Of a DNA stretch of 22,603 bases, positions 1 to 7,757 are shown piece after piece. How positions within the stretch are numbered: position 1 is the stretch's first letter; every line of letters starts with the position of its first letter. This DNA comes from JAWXVD01 sp044425705 (GTDB taxonomy: Bacteria; Bacillota; Clostridia; Lachnospirales; Lachnospiraceae): NCBI GenBank assembly GCA_044425705.1, contig JAWXVD010000048.1, positions 1-22,603 of the forward strand, in the 5' to 3' direction. The position numbers and the translations under genes were made by a program. Under the pieces are notes generated by a model that was given only the letters and a program-made list of their open reading frames with translations, did not search any database and had not been told where the DNA came from.

Positions 1-1865
1 AATATTTTTCGTTTACTGAGTGGCACACTGACTCCATTAAAGGTCAATTCCTTCACTTTGACGATACAAGAATCCATCATAGGATCAATTCTCACACATT
101 GTACATCACCACCAACTTCTAAAGTACATGTAACCATGCTTTCGCTCATATAAGCATCTTTCACAAAATAGGATTGTTCTTCTGAAAAACCATTTCCTCT
201 GTCTTCATAAATCTGCACTCGCTCTTTGCCTTCAGCTTGCTCAAATTTAGTAATCCATTTTTCTGGTGCAAACATTTTATATCCAATTACATTTCTGATT
301 TCTGGCATAGATAAACGTTTTCCTGTAACATGTTTTTGAAAGATTAATTCATGCTCCCGATAAGTTTCTATATCTTCTTCTGTAATACCCAATTCTTCCA
401 TAATAAAGTCAAAATTCATACGATTTCGCTTTTCATTTTCTAATAGATAACAATAAATAGAACGGAACACAATCTCTTTTGTTTCGATGATTTTTTCAAA
501 AGTCCATTCATAATCAATAACTGTCCAGTTATCTCCCTGTACTAGAATATTAGAAAATATCAAATCATAGTCTGCAACCTGCATATCGCTGTGATAGTCT
601 ATTCTTCTTACATATTCTCGCAACAATTCCTGAAAACCATCCACATCATTCTTATTGATATATTGATCCAATATCTCTGCTAGCGTAACGCCTTCTACAT
701 ATTCAAACTCTACATGGGCACATCTATTTTCTTCAATATAAGTACAAGTGTTAATAGATAATTTTCCACCTTCATATCTTTTTTGTAATTTTTTTCCTGA
801 AGTCGCAACTTGAATCATGTGATTATTTGCTTCTGTTGATAGACCGTATTTCTTTACTGTTTTTTTATCATTTACTTCTATAATCTCTGTTTTAATTCCA
901 TATTCAACAGCTCTATCATTAGAGAATCTAGCATATACCACCTGTGGTTCTTCCCCGATAATAGCCATATAGGAATTTGAGTAAAAAGGAAACATGCCTT
1001 CCCGAATCATTCCATCGAAGACATTTTTTTCGTCAAATAAAACCATTCTATCTCGATCAAAATTCCGTGCATTATCAGACAATTCTCCTACCTTTGGTAA
1101 ATATTTGTCTGAATAGACCATTTTCATAAATTTATAATCAGGGTATGGGTAATAGAAGGCATATTGATTTTCTCCAGTTGCTTGAAAGATATTTTCCAAT
1201 CCTTTTCTAGAAAAAGTGCGAACGCCTCCGCCATCTGGGTAATCCTCTAAACTGCTGAAAAAAGTGCCAAGGTGATCTTCTTTACAACCTGCCCAATATT
1301 TCAAACCATATTTATTTTCAATGGCAATAGCAATTTTACCGCCTTTGCCACAATGTTTCTTAATAATTTTCAGAAAATCCTCAAATGGTGTATCCCCACC
1401 AATATAACTTTGTCCATATTCAAACACACCAATGAGACATATATAATCAAAATCTGTTGGCAAATCAGGCTCTATATCTTGAAAGTTTCCTACATGAATC
1501 GTTATATTATCACATTCACAATGACGATGGGCATTGATGCTACTTCTTTTTTTAGACAAATCGATACAAGTTACACTGCCAGCCTTTGCTGATAACGCAC
1601 CCGTAATAGCACCACAACCACTACCTACTTCTAATACTTTCATGGATTTATTAATAGGTAGCCAGTTTACAATGTTTTCTCTTAAGGTAGACAAGTGATA
1701 TAGAATCGGCCAACTTTTTCTTTCCTCAATAATTTGTGGAAATTCAACTGGATCATATTTTTTCACAATTTCTAACAATTCATCTTCTACAGTTCCATCA
1801 CAATAAAAATCCTGTCCCGGATAATGGGTCAAATCTAATGTGATTTTACCAATTTTTTCTATCAT
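1..1865 (-). CDS. Bifunctional methyltransferase-kinase, WbdD-like chain-capping enzyme (partial)
   Basis: The frame is open from an ATG at 1865 to the window edge with no stop, so at least 621 residues are present and the C-terminus is missing. Residues ~60-220 form a class I SAM methyltransferase with motif I VLEVGSGCG (~77-85) and an acidic strand end CIDLS. Residues ~300-470 look like a protein-kinase/aminoglycoside-phosphotransferase fold: a possible ATP-binding Lys in TVKKYG (~337), a catalytic loop DLIFSN with Asp434 and Asn439 spaced as in kinase D-x4-N, and IDYEW with Asp451 in the metal-binding position. A further ~150 residues include a beta-rich segment with VRIDPMMDS. The methyltransferase-then-kinase order is that of WbdD, which caps E. 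coli O8/O9a polymannan. It follows wzt by 116 bases in the same direction. The start has only a weak ribosome site (AAGTGATGG). Domain order is seen directly; the capping role is inferred from context. Confidence 0.8.
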   Translation of the reverse strand, partial: MIEKIGKITLDLTHYPGQDFYCDGTVEDELLEIVKKYDPVEFPQIIEERKSWPILYHLSTLRENIVNWLPINKSMKVLEVGSGCGAITGALSAKAGSVTCIDLSKKRSSINAHRHCECDNITIHVGNFQDIEPDLPTDFDYICLIGVFEYGQSYIGGDTPFEDFLKIIKKHCGKGGKIAIAIENKYGLKYWAGCKEDHLGTFFSSLEDYPDGGGVRTFSRKGLENIFQATGENQYAFYYPYPDYKFMKMVYSDKYLPKVGELSDNARNFDRDRMVLFDEKNVFDGMIREGMFPFYSNSYMAIIGEEPQVVYARFSNDRAVEYGIKTEIIEVNDKKTVKKYGLSTEANNHMIQVATSGKKLQKRYEGGKLSINTCTYIEENRCAHVEFEYVEGVTLAEILDQYINKNDVDGFQELLREYVRRIDYHSDMQVADYDLIFSNILVQGDNWTVIDYEWTFEKIIETKEIVFRSIYCYLLENEKRNRMNFDFIMEELGITEEDIETYREHELIFQKHVTGKRLSMPEIRNVIGYKMFAPEKWITKFEQAEGKERVQIYEDRGNGFSEEQSYFVKDAYMSESMVTCTLEVGGDVQCVRIDPMMDSCIVKVKELTFNGVSVPLSKRKI

Positions 1866-1981
1866 AAAATAACCATCACTTTCTTAAAATCTGACAATTC
1901 CATCTTCTATGAGGCAAATTGCCCATTGAAAGATCTTGTTTTGCAATCTATCTTTTAGTTACAGTTCACAAGCCCGTAGCA

Positions 1982-3262
1982 TTATTCCACTACAACCTTT
2001 GCATTCAAATCGTAGTACCCAACTGTATTTTTATCTGACACTACGGTGATATTTAATACGTCATACAGACGATGGTATACTTCGAATTTATCACCTTCAT
2101 ATCCAGTCACTCCAAAAGAAATCAAATATTCTCCGCCCTGCAAGTCAAGTTTTTGTGTAAATGTTATGTTTTTACGTTCTCCAGCTTGTACTGATTTTAA
2201 AAATGCCTTTTCAATCATGGTATTAGTTCCTGTAATTTCTGTTCCATGAATATTTTTAATGGTAAAAGCAAAAATCGGTGCTGGAATAGGCTCTTTGATA
2301 TCTACTTCCATGTGGAGGGTAAATTCTTCGCCCTTAATAATTGCTGAAGTTTTCGTGCCTTTATTATCTGTAATATAATAATTAGAAATAATCGCTGCTT
2401 TTGTTCCATATTCTACTAAATTTGGATTCACTGCCATTGCCGTCTTATCTACATTAGCTGCTGCCAAGGCGTTGATTTCTGGACTTTCTAATAAACTATC
2501 TTCTTCCTCAGGAATAGCATACTGTCCCACCAAAACTTGTTTGTATGCATCAATCATTTCTTTTGGGGAACCTTCTCCTAATTTAGCTCCTTGATTTAAT
2601 AAAATAACTCTGTCACAATATTTAGCGATAGAGCTTAAATCATGGCTAACAAAAAGTATTGTTTTTCCCATTTCTTTGAACTCTTCAAACTTATGGTAAC
2701 ATTTTGCTTGAAAAAACACATCTCCTACAGAAAGTGCTTCATCTACAATCAAAATTTCAGGCTCAATATTAATAGCTACAGCAAACGCAAGCCGTACAAA
2801 CATACCACTGGAATATGTTTTCACTGGTTGATATACATAGTCTCCAATATCTGCAAAATCAAGAATATCTTGCAGTTTCGCTGTGATTTCCGCTTCTGAA
2901 AAACCAATCATAGTTCCATTTAGATAGATATTTTCAATTCCATTATATTCCATATTGAACCCAGCACCTAATTCTAGCAAAGCAGAAATACGTCCAATTA
3001 CATTCATACTTCCTTTTGTAGGATTCAATACTCCTGTAATAATTTTAAGAATCGTAGACTTTCCAGAACCATTGGTTCCGATAATGCCTACTGTTTCCCC
3101 TTGATAAATATTGATATCTACATTTCTCAATGCATAATGCTCTTTATGTTTTTTACCTCTTGAAAGCCCTAATGCTTCTTTCATTCGATCAGAAGGTTTA
3201 TCATATAATTTATAAATTTTGTCAATACCTGCTGCCTCAATGGCTAACTTTTTTTTCCCCAT
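1982..3262 (-). CDS. wzt: Polysaccharide/teichoic-acid type ABC exporter ATPase with C-terminal glycan-binding domain
   Basis: This is the ATPase of an ABC-2 exporter that moves a lipid-linked glycan across the membrane. Walker A is GTNGSGKST, the ABC signature is YSSGM, and Walker B is EILIVDEALSVGD. Families that only drive transport are ~250-260 residues; here about 150 more follow (from VEYGTKAAI to the end), with GTNT and a pattern of beta strands typical of the Wzt C-terminal carbohydrate-binding domain, giving 426 residues, close to E. coli O9a Wzt. The start is uncertain: the frame stays open to 3325, but homology-like sequence begins at MGKKKLAIEA (3262), and the extra 21 residues overlap a dispersed TGAACTGTAAT motif. 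No strong ribosome site marks either start. Wzm lies just upstream. Such a domain normally reads a terminal modification on the glycan before export, which fits the neighbouring methyltransferase-kinase gene. Confidence 0.9.
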   Translation of the reverse strand: MGKKKLAIEAAGIDKIYKLYDKPSDRMKEALGLSRGKKHKEHYALRNVDINIYQGETVGIIGTNGSGKSTILKIITGVLNPTKGSMNVIGRISALLELGAGFNMEYNGIENIYLNGTMIGFSEAEITAKLQDILDFADIGDYVYQPVKTYSSGMFVRLAFAVAINIEPEILIVDEALSVGDVFFQAKCYHKFEEFKEMGKTILFVSHDLSSIAKYCDRVILLNQGAKLGEGSPKEMIDAYKQVLVGQYAIPEEEDSLLESPEINALAAANVDKTAMAVNPNLVEYGTKAAIISNYYITDNKGTKTSAIIKGEEFTLHMEVDIKEPIPAPIFAFTIKNIHGTEITGTNTMIEKAFLKSVQAGERKNITFTQKLDLQGGEYLISFGVTGYEGDKFEVYHRLYDVLNITVVSDKNTVGYYDLNAKVVVE

Positions 3263-3362
3263 TTGCGTTACTCTATTCTTTCTTAATTTAGTATTACAGT
3301 TCATAAACACTATATAATCATGCATAGTACTCTTTGAACAATAGCAATTAATATTCCGTTCC

Positions 3363-4400
3363 CTACATCACATCTGCAAAGTGAGTCTTCAATCGTTTAA
3401 ATAAAATTGCTCCGATTACAAAAATGACAACTGTAATAATCCAAAAATACATAGTGGAATAAAAATCTTCAAAAAACCATTGATGATCATAAATAGAAGT
3501 ACGATATCCATTTACAATATAAACAAGCGGATTCATTTTAATAAATAATTCAGCTGTATCTCCTAACAATTGAATATCCCAGAGAATCGGCGTCGCCCAC
3601 ATGCCGATTTGTAATACAATTCCAACAATTTGTTGTAAATCTTTAAAAAACACCACAATAGCACAAGTTGAATAACTAATGGCTAATACTAAAACAAACA
3701 AACAAAAACTATAGTAAAATAATTGTATCGTATATACGCTTGGATAGTATCCATAACAGCTTCCTACAATCAATAAAATACAAACAAAAAATACATGAAT
3801 AAATGTAGCTGCAATAATTTTAATAATCGGTAAAATACTAATTTTGAATACTACTTTTTTTACTAAATAATTATATTCGATTAATGCTGTCATCCCACTG
3901 GTTAAGGCTTCACTAAAATAAAACCAAGGCACCAAACCTGCTGTCAAAAACAATACATATGGCACTTCAATCCCACCTGCTATCATTTGACTTCTAGTTT
4001 GAAAAATCTTATCAAATACAATATAATACATTCCCACTGTTACCACTGGTTGAATCATAGCCCATACTGCACCTAAATAAGAACCTGCATATCGTTTCTT
4101 AAAATCATTCTTAGCTAACTTCCAAATCAATCTTCTACTTTGATACAATTCCTTGGGTAGTATCATGATTTTATCGTAAAATACTGCAAAAACAACAATA
4201 GCGACCAAAATGATAATACAAGCAATTACTTTTTTCATCAGCTCTTCTTCTGGATTGGCTAAGGGATTGTGATGAAAGGCAATACGCATTGCCATCAGCA
4301 ACATGATGACTGTAAAGATTGAAATCCCACCTACTCTTGTTATTTGCAATTTTTTTTGTTTTTTCTTACTTTTTATCTTAATTCTTTTCTTGACTGGCAT
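3363..4400 (-). CDS. wzm: Polysaccharide ABC exporter permease with N-terminal two-helix extension
   Basis: This is the membrane subunit partner of Wzt. From about residue 88 it has the ABC-2 permease pattern: LIWKLAKNDFKKRYAGSYLG followed by a hydrophobic AVWAMIQP helix, with further spans to the C-terminus, which ends KRLKTHFADVM as is common in TagG/Wzm proteins. The usual family length is ~260-270 residues, but this protein has 345. The surplus is N-terminal: a very basic stretch (residues 4-17) and two additional hydrophobic helices (~24-40 and ~57-75). The ATG at 4400 has an AAAGGA site about 16 bases upstream, further than usual, so a start error is possible, but no internal Met before the permease core has a better site. 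It lies 26 bases after rfbC, in the same operon. Confidence 0.9.
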   Translation of the reverse strand: MPVKKRIKIKSKKKQKKLQITRVGGISIFTVIMLLMAMRIAFHHNPLANPEEELMKKVIACIIILVAIVVFAVFYDKIMILPKELYQSRRLIWKLAKNDFKKRYAGSYLGAVWAMIQPVVTVGMYYIVFDKIFQTRSQMIAGGIEVPYVLFLTAGLVPWFYFSEALTSGMTALIEYNYLVKKVVFKISILPIIKIIAATFIHVFFVCILLIVGSCYGYYPSVYTIQLFYYSFCLFVLVLAISYSTCAIVVFFKDLQQIVGIVLQIGMWATPILWDIQLLGDTAELFIKMNPLVYIVNGYRTSIYDHQWFFEDFYSTMYFWIITVVIFVIGAILFKRLKTHFADVM

Positions 4401-4426
4401 ATCAATTTTATACCATTCCTTTCAAG

Positions 4427-4975
4427 TTACTTATAAAACGAAATTCCTGACCAATTTTTATCTTTTTCAGATAATGTCAATTCCATATCTTCTGGAATAG
4501 GCCACTGAATTCCAATTTCTGGATCGCTCCATAACAGACCACCCTCATCGTTAGGGTGATAAAAATCTGTACATTTATATGCGAATTCCGCATAATCAGA
4601 TAGCACTACAAATCCATGGGCAAAGTTTTTAGGAATAAAAAATTGCTTTTTATTTTCTGCACTTAATAATACCCCGTGCCACTGTCCGAAAGTAGGGGAA
4701 TCCTTTCTCAAATCTACGGCTACATCAAATACCTCTCCGCTGACAACTCGCACTAATTTATCTTGTGGAAACTGAATTTGAAAATGAAGACCTCTCAATA
4801 CACCTTTAATCGATGATGATTGATTATCTTGTACAAAAATTTGATCAATGCCAGCTGCCTTATAATCATTATAATTATAAGTTTCCATAAAATATCCTCT
4901 AGGATCTCCAAATACTGCTGGTGTTACTACTTTTAATCCCTCTATATGGCATGTTTCTACTGTTATCTTACCCAC
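4427..4975 (-). CDS. rfbC: dTDP-4-dehydrorhamnose 3,5-epimerase
   Basis: RmlC converts dTDP-4-keto-6-deoxyglucose to dTDP-4-keto-L-rhamnose. The 182-residue protein has the cupin hallmarks of the family: DPRGYFMETYN, QDNQSSS, KGVLRGLHFQ with the catalytic base His64, and AYKCTDFYHP containing the conserved Tyr. Length is normal (~180). The start is GTG at 4975, chosen because GGGAGGA sits five bases upstream; the nearby ATG at 4980 is out of frame. It lies between rfbA (70-base gap) and wzm (26-base gap). I see no truncation or missing catalytic residue. Confidence 0.95.
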   Translation of the reverse strand: MGKITVETCHIEGLKVVTPAVFGDPRGYFMETYNYNDYKAAGIDQIFVQDNQSSSIKGVLRGLHFQIQFPQDKLVRVVSGEVFDVAVDLRKDSPTFGQWHGVLLSAENKKQFFIPKNFAHGFVVLSDYAEFAYKCTDFYHPNDEGGLLWSDPEIGIQWPIPEDMELTLSEKDKNWSGISFYK

Positions 4976-5045
4976 GACATTCCTCCCAATACACTATTTC
5001 TATTCTAACCTCCGCCACTACAAGTGAAAAAATCTCATTTTCAAC

Positions 5046-5915
5046 CTATAGTCCGTTTGCTACTTCTACTAAATATTTTCCATAATCAGTTTTCATCAAT
5101 GGCTCTGCTAATTCTAATAGCTGTTCCTTTGTAATAAATCCTCTTTTATAAGCAATTTCTTCGATGCAAGAAATATATAAACCTTGCCTCTTTTGGAAAG
5201 CTGCCACAAAATCTGCTGCCTCTAATAAGGAATCATGGCTTCCTGTGTCTAACCAAGCAAACCCTCTACCTAATGTTTCAACGGAAAGTGTTCCTCTACT
5301 TAGATATTCATTGTTGATAGATGTAATTTCAATTTCTCCTCTTGCTGAAGGTTTTACATTTTTTGCAATTTCTACTACATCATTGTCATAAAAGTACAGT
5401 CCCGGAACTGCATAATTGCTTTTTGGATGTTCTGGTTTCTCTTCGATAGAAAGCGCCTTTCCATTTTCATCAAACTCTACTACACCATATTCTCTGGGAT
5501 CTCTTACATAATATCCAAAAATAGTAGCTCCTTTTTCTTTGGCTGCTACTGATTTTAAAACTTTCGAAAAACTTTGTCCGTAAAAAATATTATCCCCTAA
5601 TACTAGCGCTACACTATCTGCCCCAATAAAATCTGCACCAATAATAAAAGCATCCGCCAATCCTCTTGGATATTCTTGTACTGCATATTCGATAGAAAGA
5701 CCTAATTGCTCTCCTGTACCAAACAATTCTTCAAACACTACTACGTCTCTCGGTGTGGAAATAATTAAGATTTCACGAATTCCTGCCAACATCAATGTTG
5801 ACATAGGATAGTAAATCATCGGCTTATCGTATACCGGCATAATTTGTTTTGAAATGGCTTTTGTCAATGGGTATAATCTCGTCCCACTTCCCCCTGCTAA
5901 AATAATTCCTTTCAT
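5046..5915 (-). CDS. rfbA: Glucose-1-phosphate thymidylyltransferase
   Basis: RmlA makes dTDP-glucose from glucose-1-phosphate and dTTP, the first step of dTDP-rhamnose synthesis. The N-terminus MKGIILAGGSGTRLYPLT carries the nucleotidyltransferase signature GGSGTRLYP (residues 8-16), followed by ISKQIMPVYDKPMIYYP, VLGDNIFYG and EEKPEHPKSNYAVPGLYFYD, all classic for RmlA. The frame is open upstream to 6017, but the start at 5915 is clear: AGGAGG lies six bases before it and the family N-terminus begins there. The result is 289 residues, the normal length. The 216 bases between rfbB and this gene contain four hairpins, so its expression could be tuned separately from rfbB. Confidence 0.97.
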   Translation of the reverse strand: MKGIILAGGSGTRLYPLTKAISKQIMPVYDKPMIYYPMSTLMLAGIREILIISTPRDVVVFEELFGTGEQLGLSIEYAVQEYPRGLADAFIIGADFIGADSVALVLGDNIFYGQSFSKVLKSVAAKEKGATIFGYYVRDPREYGVVEFDENGKALSIEEKPEHPKSNYAVPGLYFYDNDVVEIAKNVKPSARGEIEITSINNEYLSRGTLSVETLGRGFAWLDTGSHDSLLEAADFVAAFQKRQGLYISCIEEIAYKRGFITKEQLLELAEPLMKTDYGKYLVEVANGL

Positions 5916-6131
5916 GAAAAACCTCCTTTTATTGTAACAGCAAGAAAGAAAGCTTATCCAAGCAGATAACCTTTCTCTTCTATTGTTACAGTTCACACAT
6001 GACCTGTAACAATACAAAAATCCATTGAAAATTGCCTACGGCAATGGGATTTTTGTATGTATCAATCATTTTCATACGTACCATACAGTAAATGTATGGT
6101 ACTGCGTGAACAGTAACTTTCTCTTACATGT
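5916..6131 (-). promoter_or_regulatory. Hairpin-rich rfbB-rfbA leader/intergenic region
   Basis: Four inverted repeats follow one another here. They are 6078-6087 with 6093-6102 (GTACCATACA arms, perfect 10 bp, 5-base loop); 6012-6023 with 6047-6058 (perfect 12 bp) enclosing 6031-6036 with 6040-6045 (ATTGCC/GGCAAT); 5983-5991 with 6004-6012 (TTGTTACAG arms, perfect 9 bp); and 5948-5958 with 5965-5975 (11 bp, one mismatch). The last three are packed directly against the rfbA ribosome site. None has a clear T-run on the minus strand, so simple terminators are unlikely. They may be inserted palindromic repeats, mRNA stabilisers or attenuators; the sequence does not decide. Confidence 0.5.
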
Positions 6132-7214
6132 TTATTTTCCTTCATACATATCATCATAATATTTTTGATAATTCCCACTGGTAACATGTTCCATCCACTC
6201 TGCATTCTCAAAGAACCAAGCAATGGTAAGTTTGATGCCTTCTTTAAACATAGTTTCTGGTTCCCAGCCAATTTCAGCTTTAATCTTATCTGGAGCAATA
6301 GCATATCTTCTATCATGGCCTTTTCTATCTTCCACATAAGTAATTAAATCTGTTGAAACAAGAGCTTTTCTCACATCACCATCTGGCAACATCTCTTGTA
6401 ATGTCTCTAAAATAATATTGATGATTTCAATATTTTGTTTTTCATTATGTCCACCAATATTATAGGTTTCAAACAATCTTCCTTTTTCCTGTACCATATC
6501 GATTGCTTTTGCATGGTCTGCAACATATAACCAATCACGGACATTTTTTCCATCACCATACACTGGTAATTTCTTACCTTGTAGCGCATTGTTAATAATC
6601 AATGGAATCAACTTCTCTGGAAATTGATATGGTCCATAGTTATTCGAACAGTTGGTAATATTCGCTGGAAATTTATACGTATCCATATAAGATTTTACAA
6701 GCATGTCCGAAGATGCTTTACTTGCCGAATATGGGCTATGTGGATCATAAGGGGTGGTTTCATAGAAATATTCTCCCTCTTCTTCCAAAGAACCATACAC
6801 TTCATCTGTGGATACATGTAAGAATTTTTTTCCTTCTTTAAATGAGCCATCTTCTAATTCCCAAGCATTCTTTGCACAGTTCAACATCACTAAAGTTCCT
6901 AGTACATTGGTTTGTACGAATACTTCTGGATTCTTAATACTTCTATCTACATGACTTTCTGCCGCAAAATGAACCACTCTATCAATATCATTTTCTGCAA
7001 AAATCTTTCCGATTGCCTCTTTATCACAAATATCAGCACGTACAAATGTATAATTTTCTCTATCTTGTACCTCTTCTAAATTCTCTAAATTACCTGCATA
7101 TGTCAATGCATCCACATTAATAATACGAATTTCATTATCATATTTCCGAAACATATAATGAATATAATTTGAGCCAATAAATCCTGCTCCTCCTGTAACT
7201 AAATAAGTTCTCAT
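6132..7214 (-). CDS. rfbB: dTDP-glucose 4,6-dehydratase
   Basis: RmlB dehydrates dTDP-glucose to dTDP-4-keto-6-deoxyglucose. It is an NAD-dependent extended SDR: TGGAGFIGSN (residues 7-16) binds NAD, VHFAAESHVDRSI and STDEVYGSLEE are RmlB hallmarks, YSASK places the catalytic pair at Tyr162 and Lys166, and NCSNNYGPYQFPEKLIPL and GDGKNVRDWLYV are present. The protein has 360 residues, matching the family. The frame extends to an ATG at 7241, but that codon has no ribosome site, while GGAGG and GTGAGGA precede the ATG at 7214 where family similarity begins. It is the first gene of the visible sugar operon; rfbD, which would complete L-rhamnose synthesis, is not in the window. Confidence 0.97.
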   Translation of the reverse strand: MRTYLVTGGAGFIGSNYIHYMFRKYDNEIRIINVDALTYAGNLENLEEVQDRENYTFVRADICDKEAIGKIFAENDIDRVVHFAAESHVDRSIKNPEVFVQTNVLGTLVMLNCAKNAWELEDGSFKEGKKFLHVSTDEVYGSLEEEGEYFYETTPYDPHSPYSASKASSDMLVKSYMDTYKFPANITNCSNNYGPYQFPEKLIPLIINNALQGKKLPVYGDGKNVRDWLYVADHAKAIDMVQEKGRLFETYNIGGHNEKQNIEIINIILETLQEMLPDGDVRKALVSTDLITYVEDRKGHDRRYAIAPDKIKAEIGWEPETMFKEGIKLTIAWFFENAEWMEHVTSGNYQKYYDDMYEGK

Positions 7215-7305
7215 GCTCGTCCTCACGCCTCCAAATTTCATAGATAATATATTTTACCACACATTCCAAACTTTGTATATATGATATCCGCCTATCAATT
7301 CTTCT

Positions 7306-7340
7306 CGTTACTTTTCACGGCTACGCCGTAAAAAGTAACG
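7306..7340. repeat. Interspersed palindrome with GTTAC/GTAAC ends
   Basis: A nearly perfect palindrome: 16-base arms (7306-7321 and 7325-7340) with one mismatch and a TAC loop, beginning CGTTACTTTTCACGGC. Related but more degenerate versions occur at 19206-19238 (arms reading GTTACAATTTACGGT and GCCGTAAATTTTAAC), near 22461-22490, and near 12310-12344. All lie between genes. Confidence 0.75.
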
Positions 7341-7343
7341 GAC

Positions 7344-7450
7344 GCATGCCCATTTGAATTTGCCTACGGCGAGGGGCATGCTAATTGACTCTCGTAATCG
7401 TTCTCTCCACACAAATCAGCGGAGTGATTTGTGTGGGCCTGAAAAGTAAC
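7344..7450 (+). repeat. Modular intergenic repeat, copy A
   Basis: This copy shares two exact blocks with copy B upstream of the lysozyme gene: GTAATCGTTCTCTCC (7394-7408, also 11070-11084) and AAATCAGCGGAGTGATTTGT (7413-7432, also 11109-11128). Both copies also share a left ATGCCC and a right GGGC-x-TGAAA ending in TAACAA. Between the blocks, this copy forms a 12-bp stem CCACACAAATCA/TGATTTGTGTGG around loop GCGGAG. It has no coding potential, so it would need a trans-acting enzyme to move. Confidence 0.7.
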
Positions 7451-7611
7451 AACTATTCAGCCATAGGCTGAAAGTTACAAGATTATGCACACAAATTGCT
7501 AAAAAGAAGCAATTTGGCGCTGTCTACTCGGGTTTTTATACAAAAATACATATAAAAACACCTCGCGTTCATGTAAGGCTGAACTGTTACTCCTCAATCA
7601 CCAAGTGCAAA

Positions 7612-7745
7612 AAAACAGTAGATGGTATCCAGTTGTGGGGTGTATAAAAACGCTGGCACTTACGTTTGGTATTTTCAAACGTTAGTACCACTGCGTTTTT
7701 AATCAAGTGAAAACGTCCCCTCAACTGGATACCATCTACTGTTTT
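7612..7745 (-). terminator. 134-bp nested palindrome, probable terminator of the lysozyme gene
   Basis: Outer arms 7612-7635 and 7722-7745 are a perfect 24-bp inverted repeat, extended by GGGG/CCCC (7637-7640 with 7717-7720). Inside are AAAAACGC/GCGTTTTT (7646-7653 with 7693-7700) and 15-base arms 7654-7668 with 7676-7690 carrying two mismatches. On the minus strand the structure begins 12 bases after the lysozyme stop codon and ends in a run of seven T (7609-7615), so it could end transcription. It is much larger than a normal terminator, so it may be a miniature element that also serves as one. Confidence 0.65.
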
Positions 7746-7757
7746 GCCATCTTAGAC

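Larger units (their letters stand above)
7215..7757. other. Gene-free hairpin cluster between the lysozyme gene and rfbB
   Basis: I see no credible gene in these 543 bases. They are packed with inverted repeats: 7306-7340 (16-bp arms), 7344-7351 with 7374-7381, 7407-7418 with 7425-7436 (12 bp), 7456-7462 with 7466-7472 inside GTAAC/GTTAC, 7492-7500 with 7508-7516 (9 bp), 7532-7540 with 7551-7559 (9 bp) and the large palindrome at 7612-7745. The rfbB promoter should lie within 7215-7300, where the minus strand reads TAAAATATATTATC shortly before the gene; I cannot pair it with a convincing -35 box. Confidence 0.6.

Noticed and set aside
1272..1592. Plus-strand open frame of 106 codons
   Set aside because: It lies opposite the methyltransferase domain, whose motifs and codon pattern are convincing; no ribosome site supports the plus-strand frame.
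5916..6017. Upstream extension of rfbA adding 34 residues
   Set aside because: The extension runs through hairpins and is Cys/Arg-rich; AGGAGG and the family N-terminus both fix the start at 5915.
5916..6131. Riboswitch in the rfbB-rfbA gap
   Set aside because: The stems are simple consecutive hairpins with no multi-branched core or conserved aptamer motif that I recognise.
6062..6337. 91-codon minus-strand open frame overlapping the end of rfbB
   Set aside because: It is an out-of-frame shadow of rfbB and continues into hairpin sequence.
7242..7757. tRNA or other known RNA gene in the hairpin-rich gap
   Set aside because: No cloverleaf, CCA end or T-loop motif is visible; the stems are independent simple palindromes.
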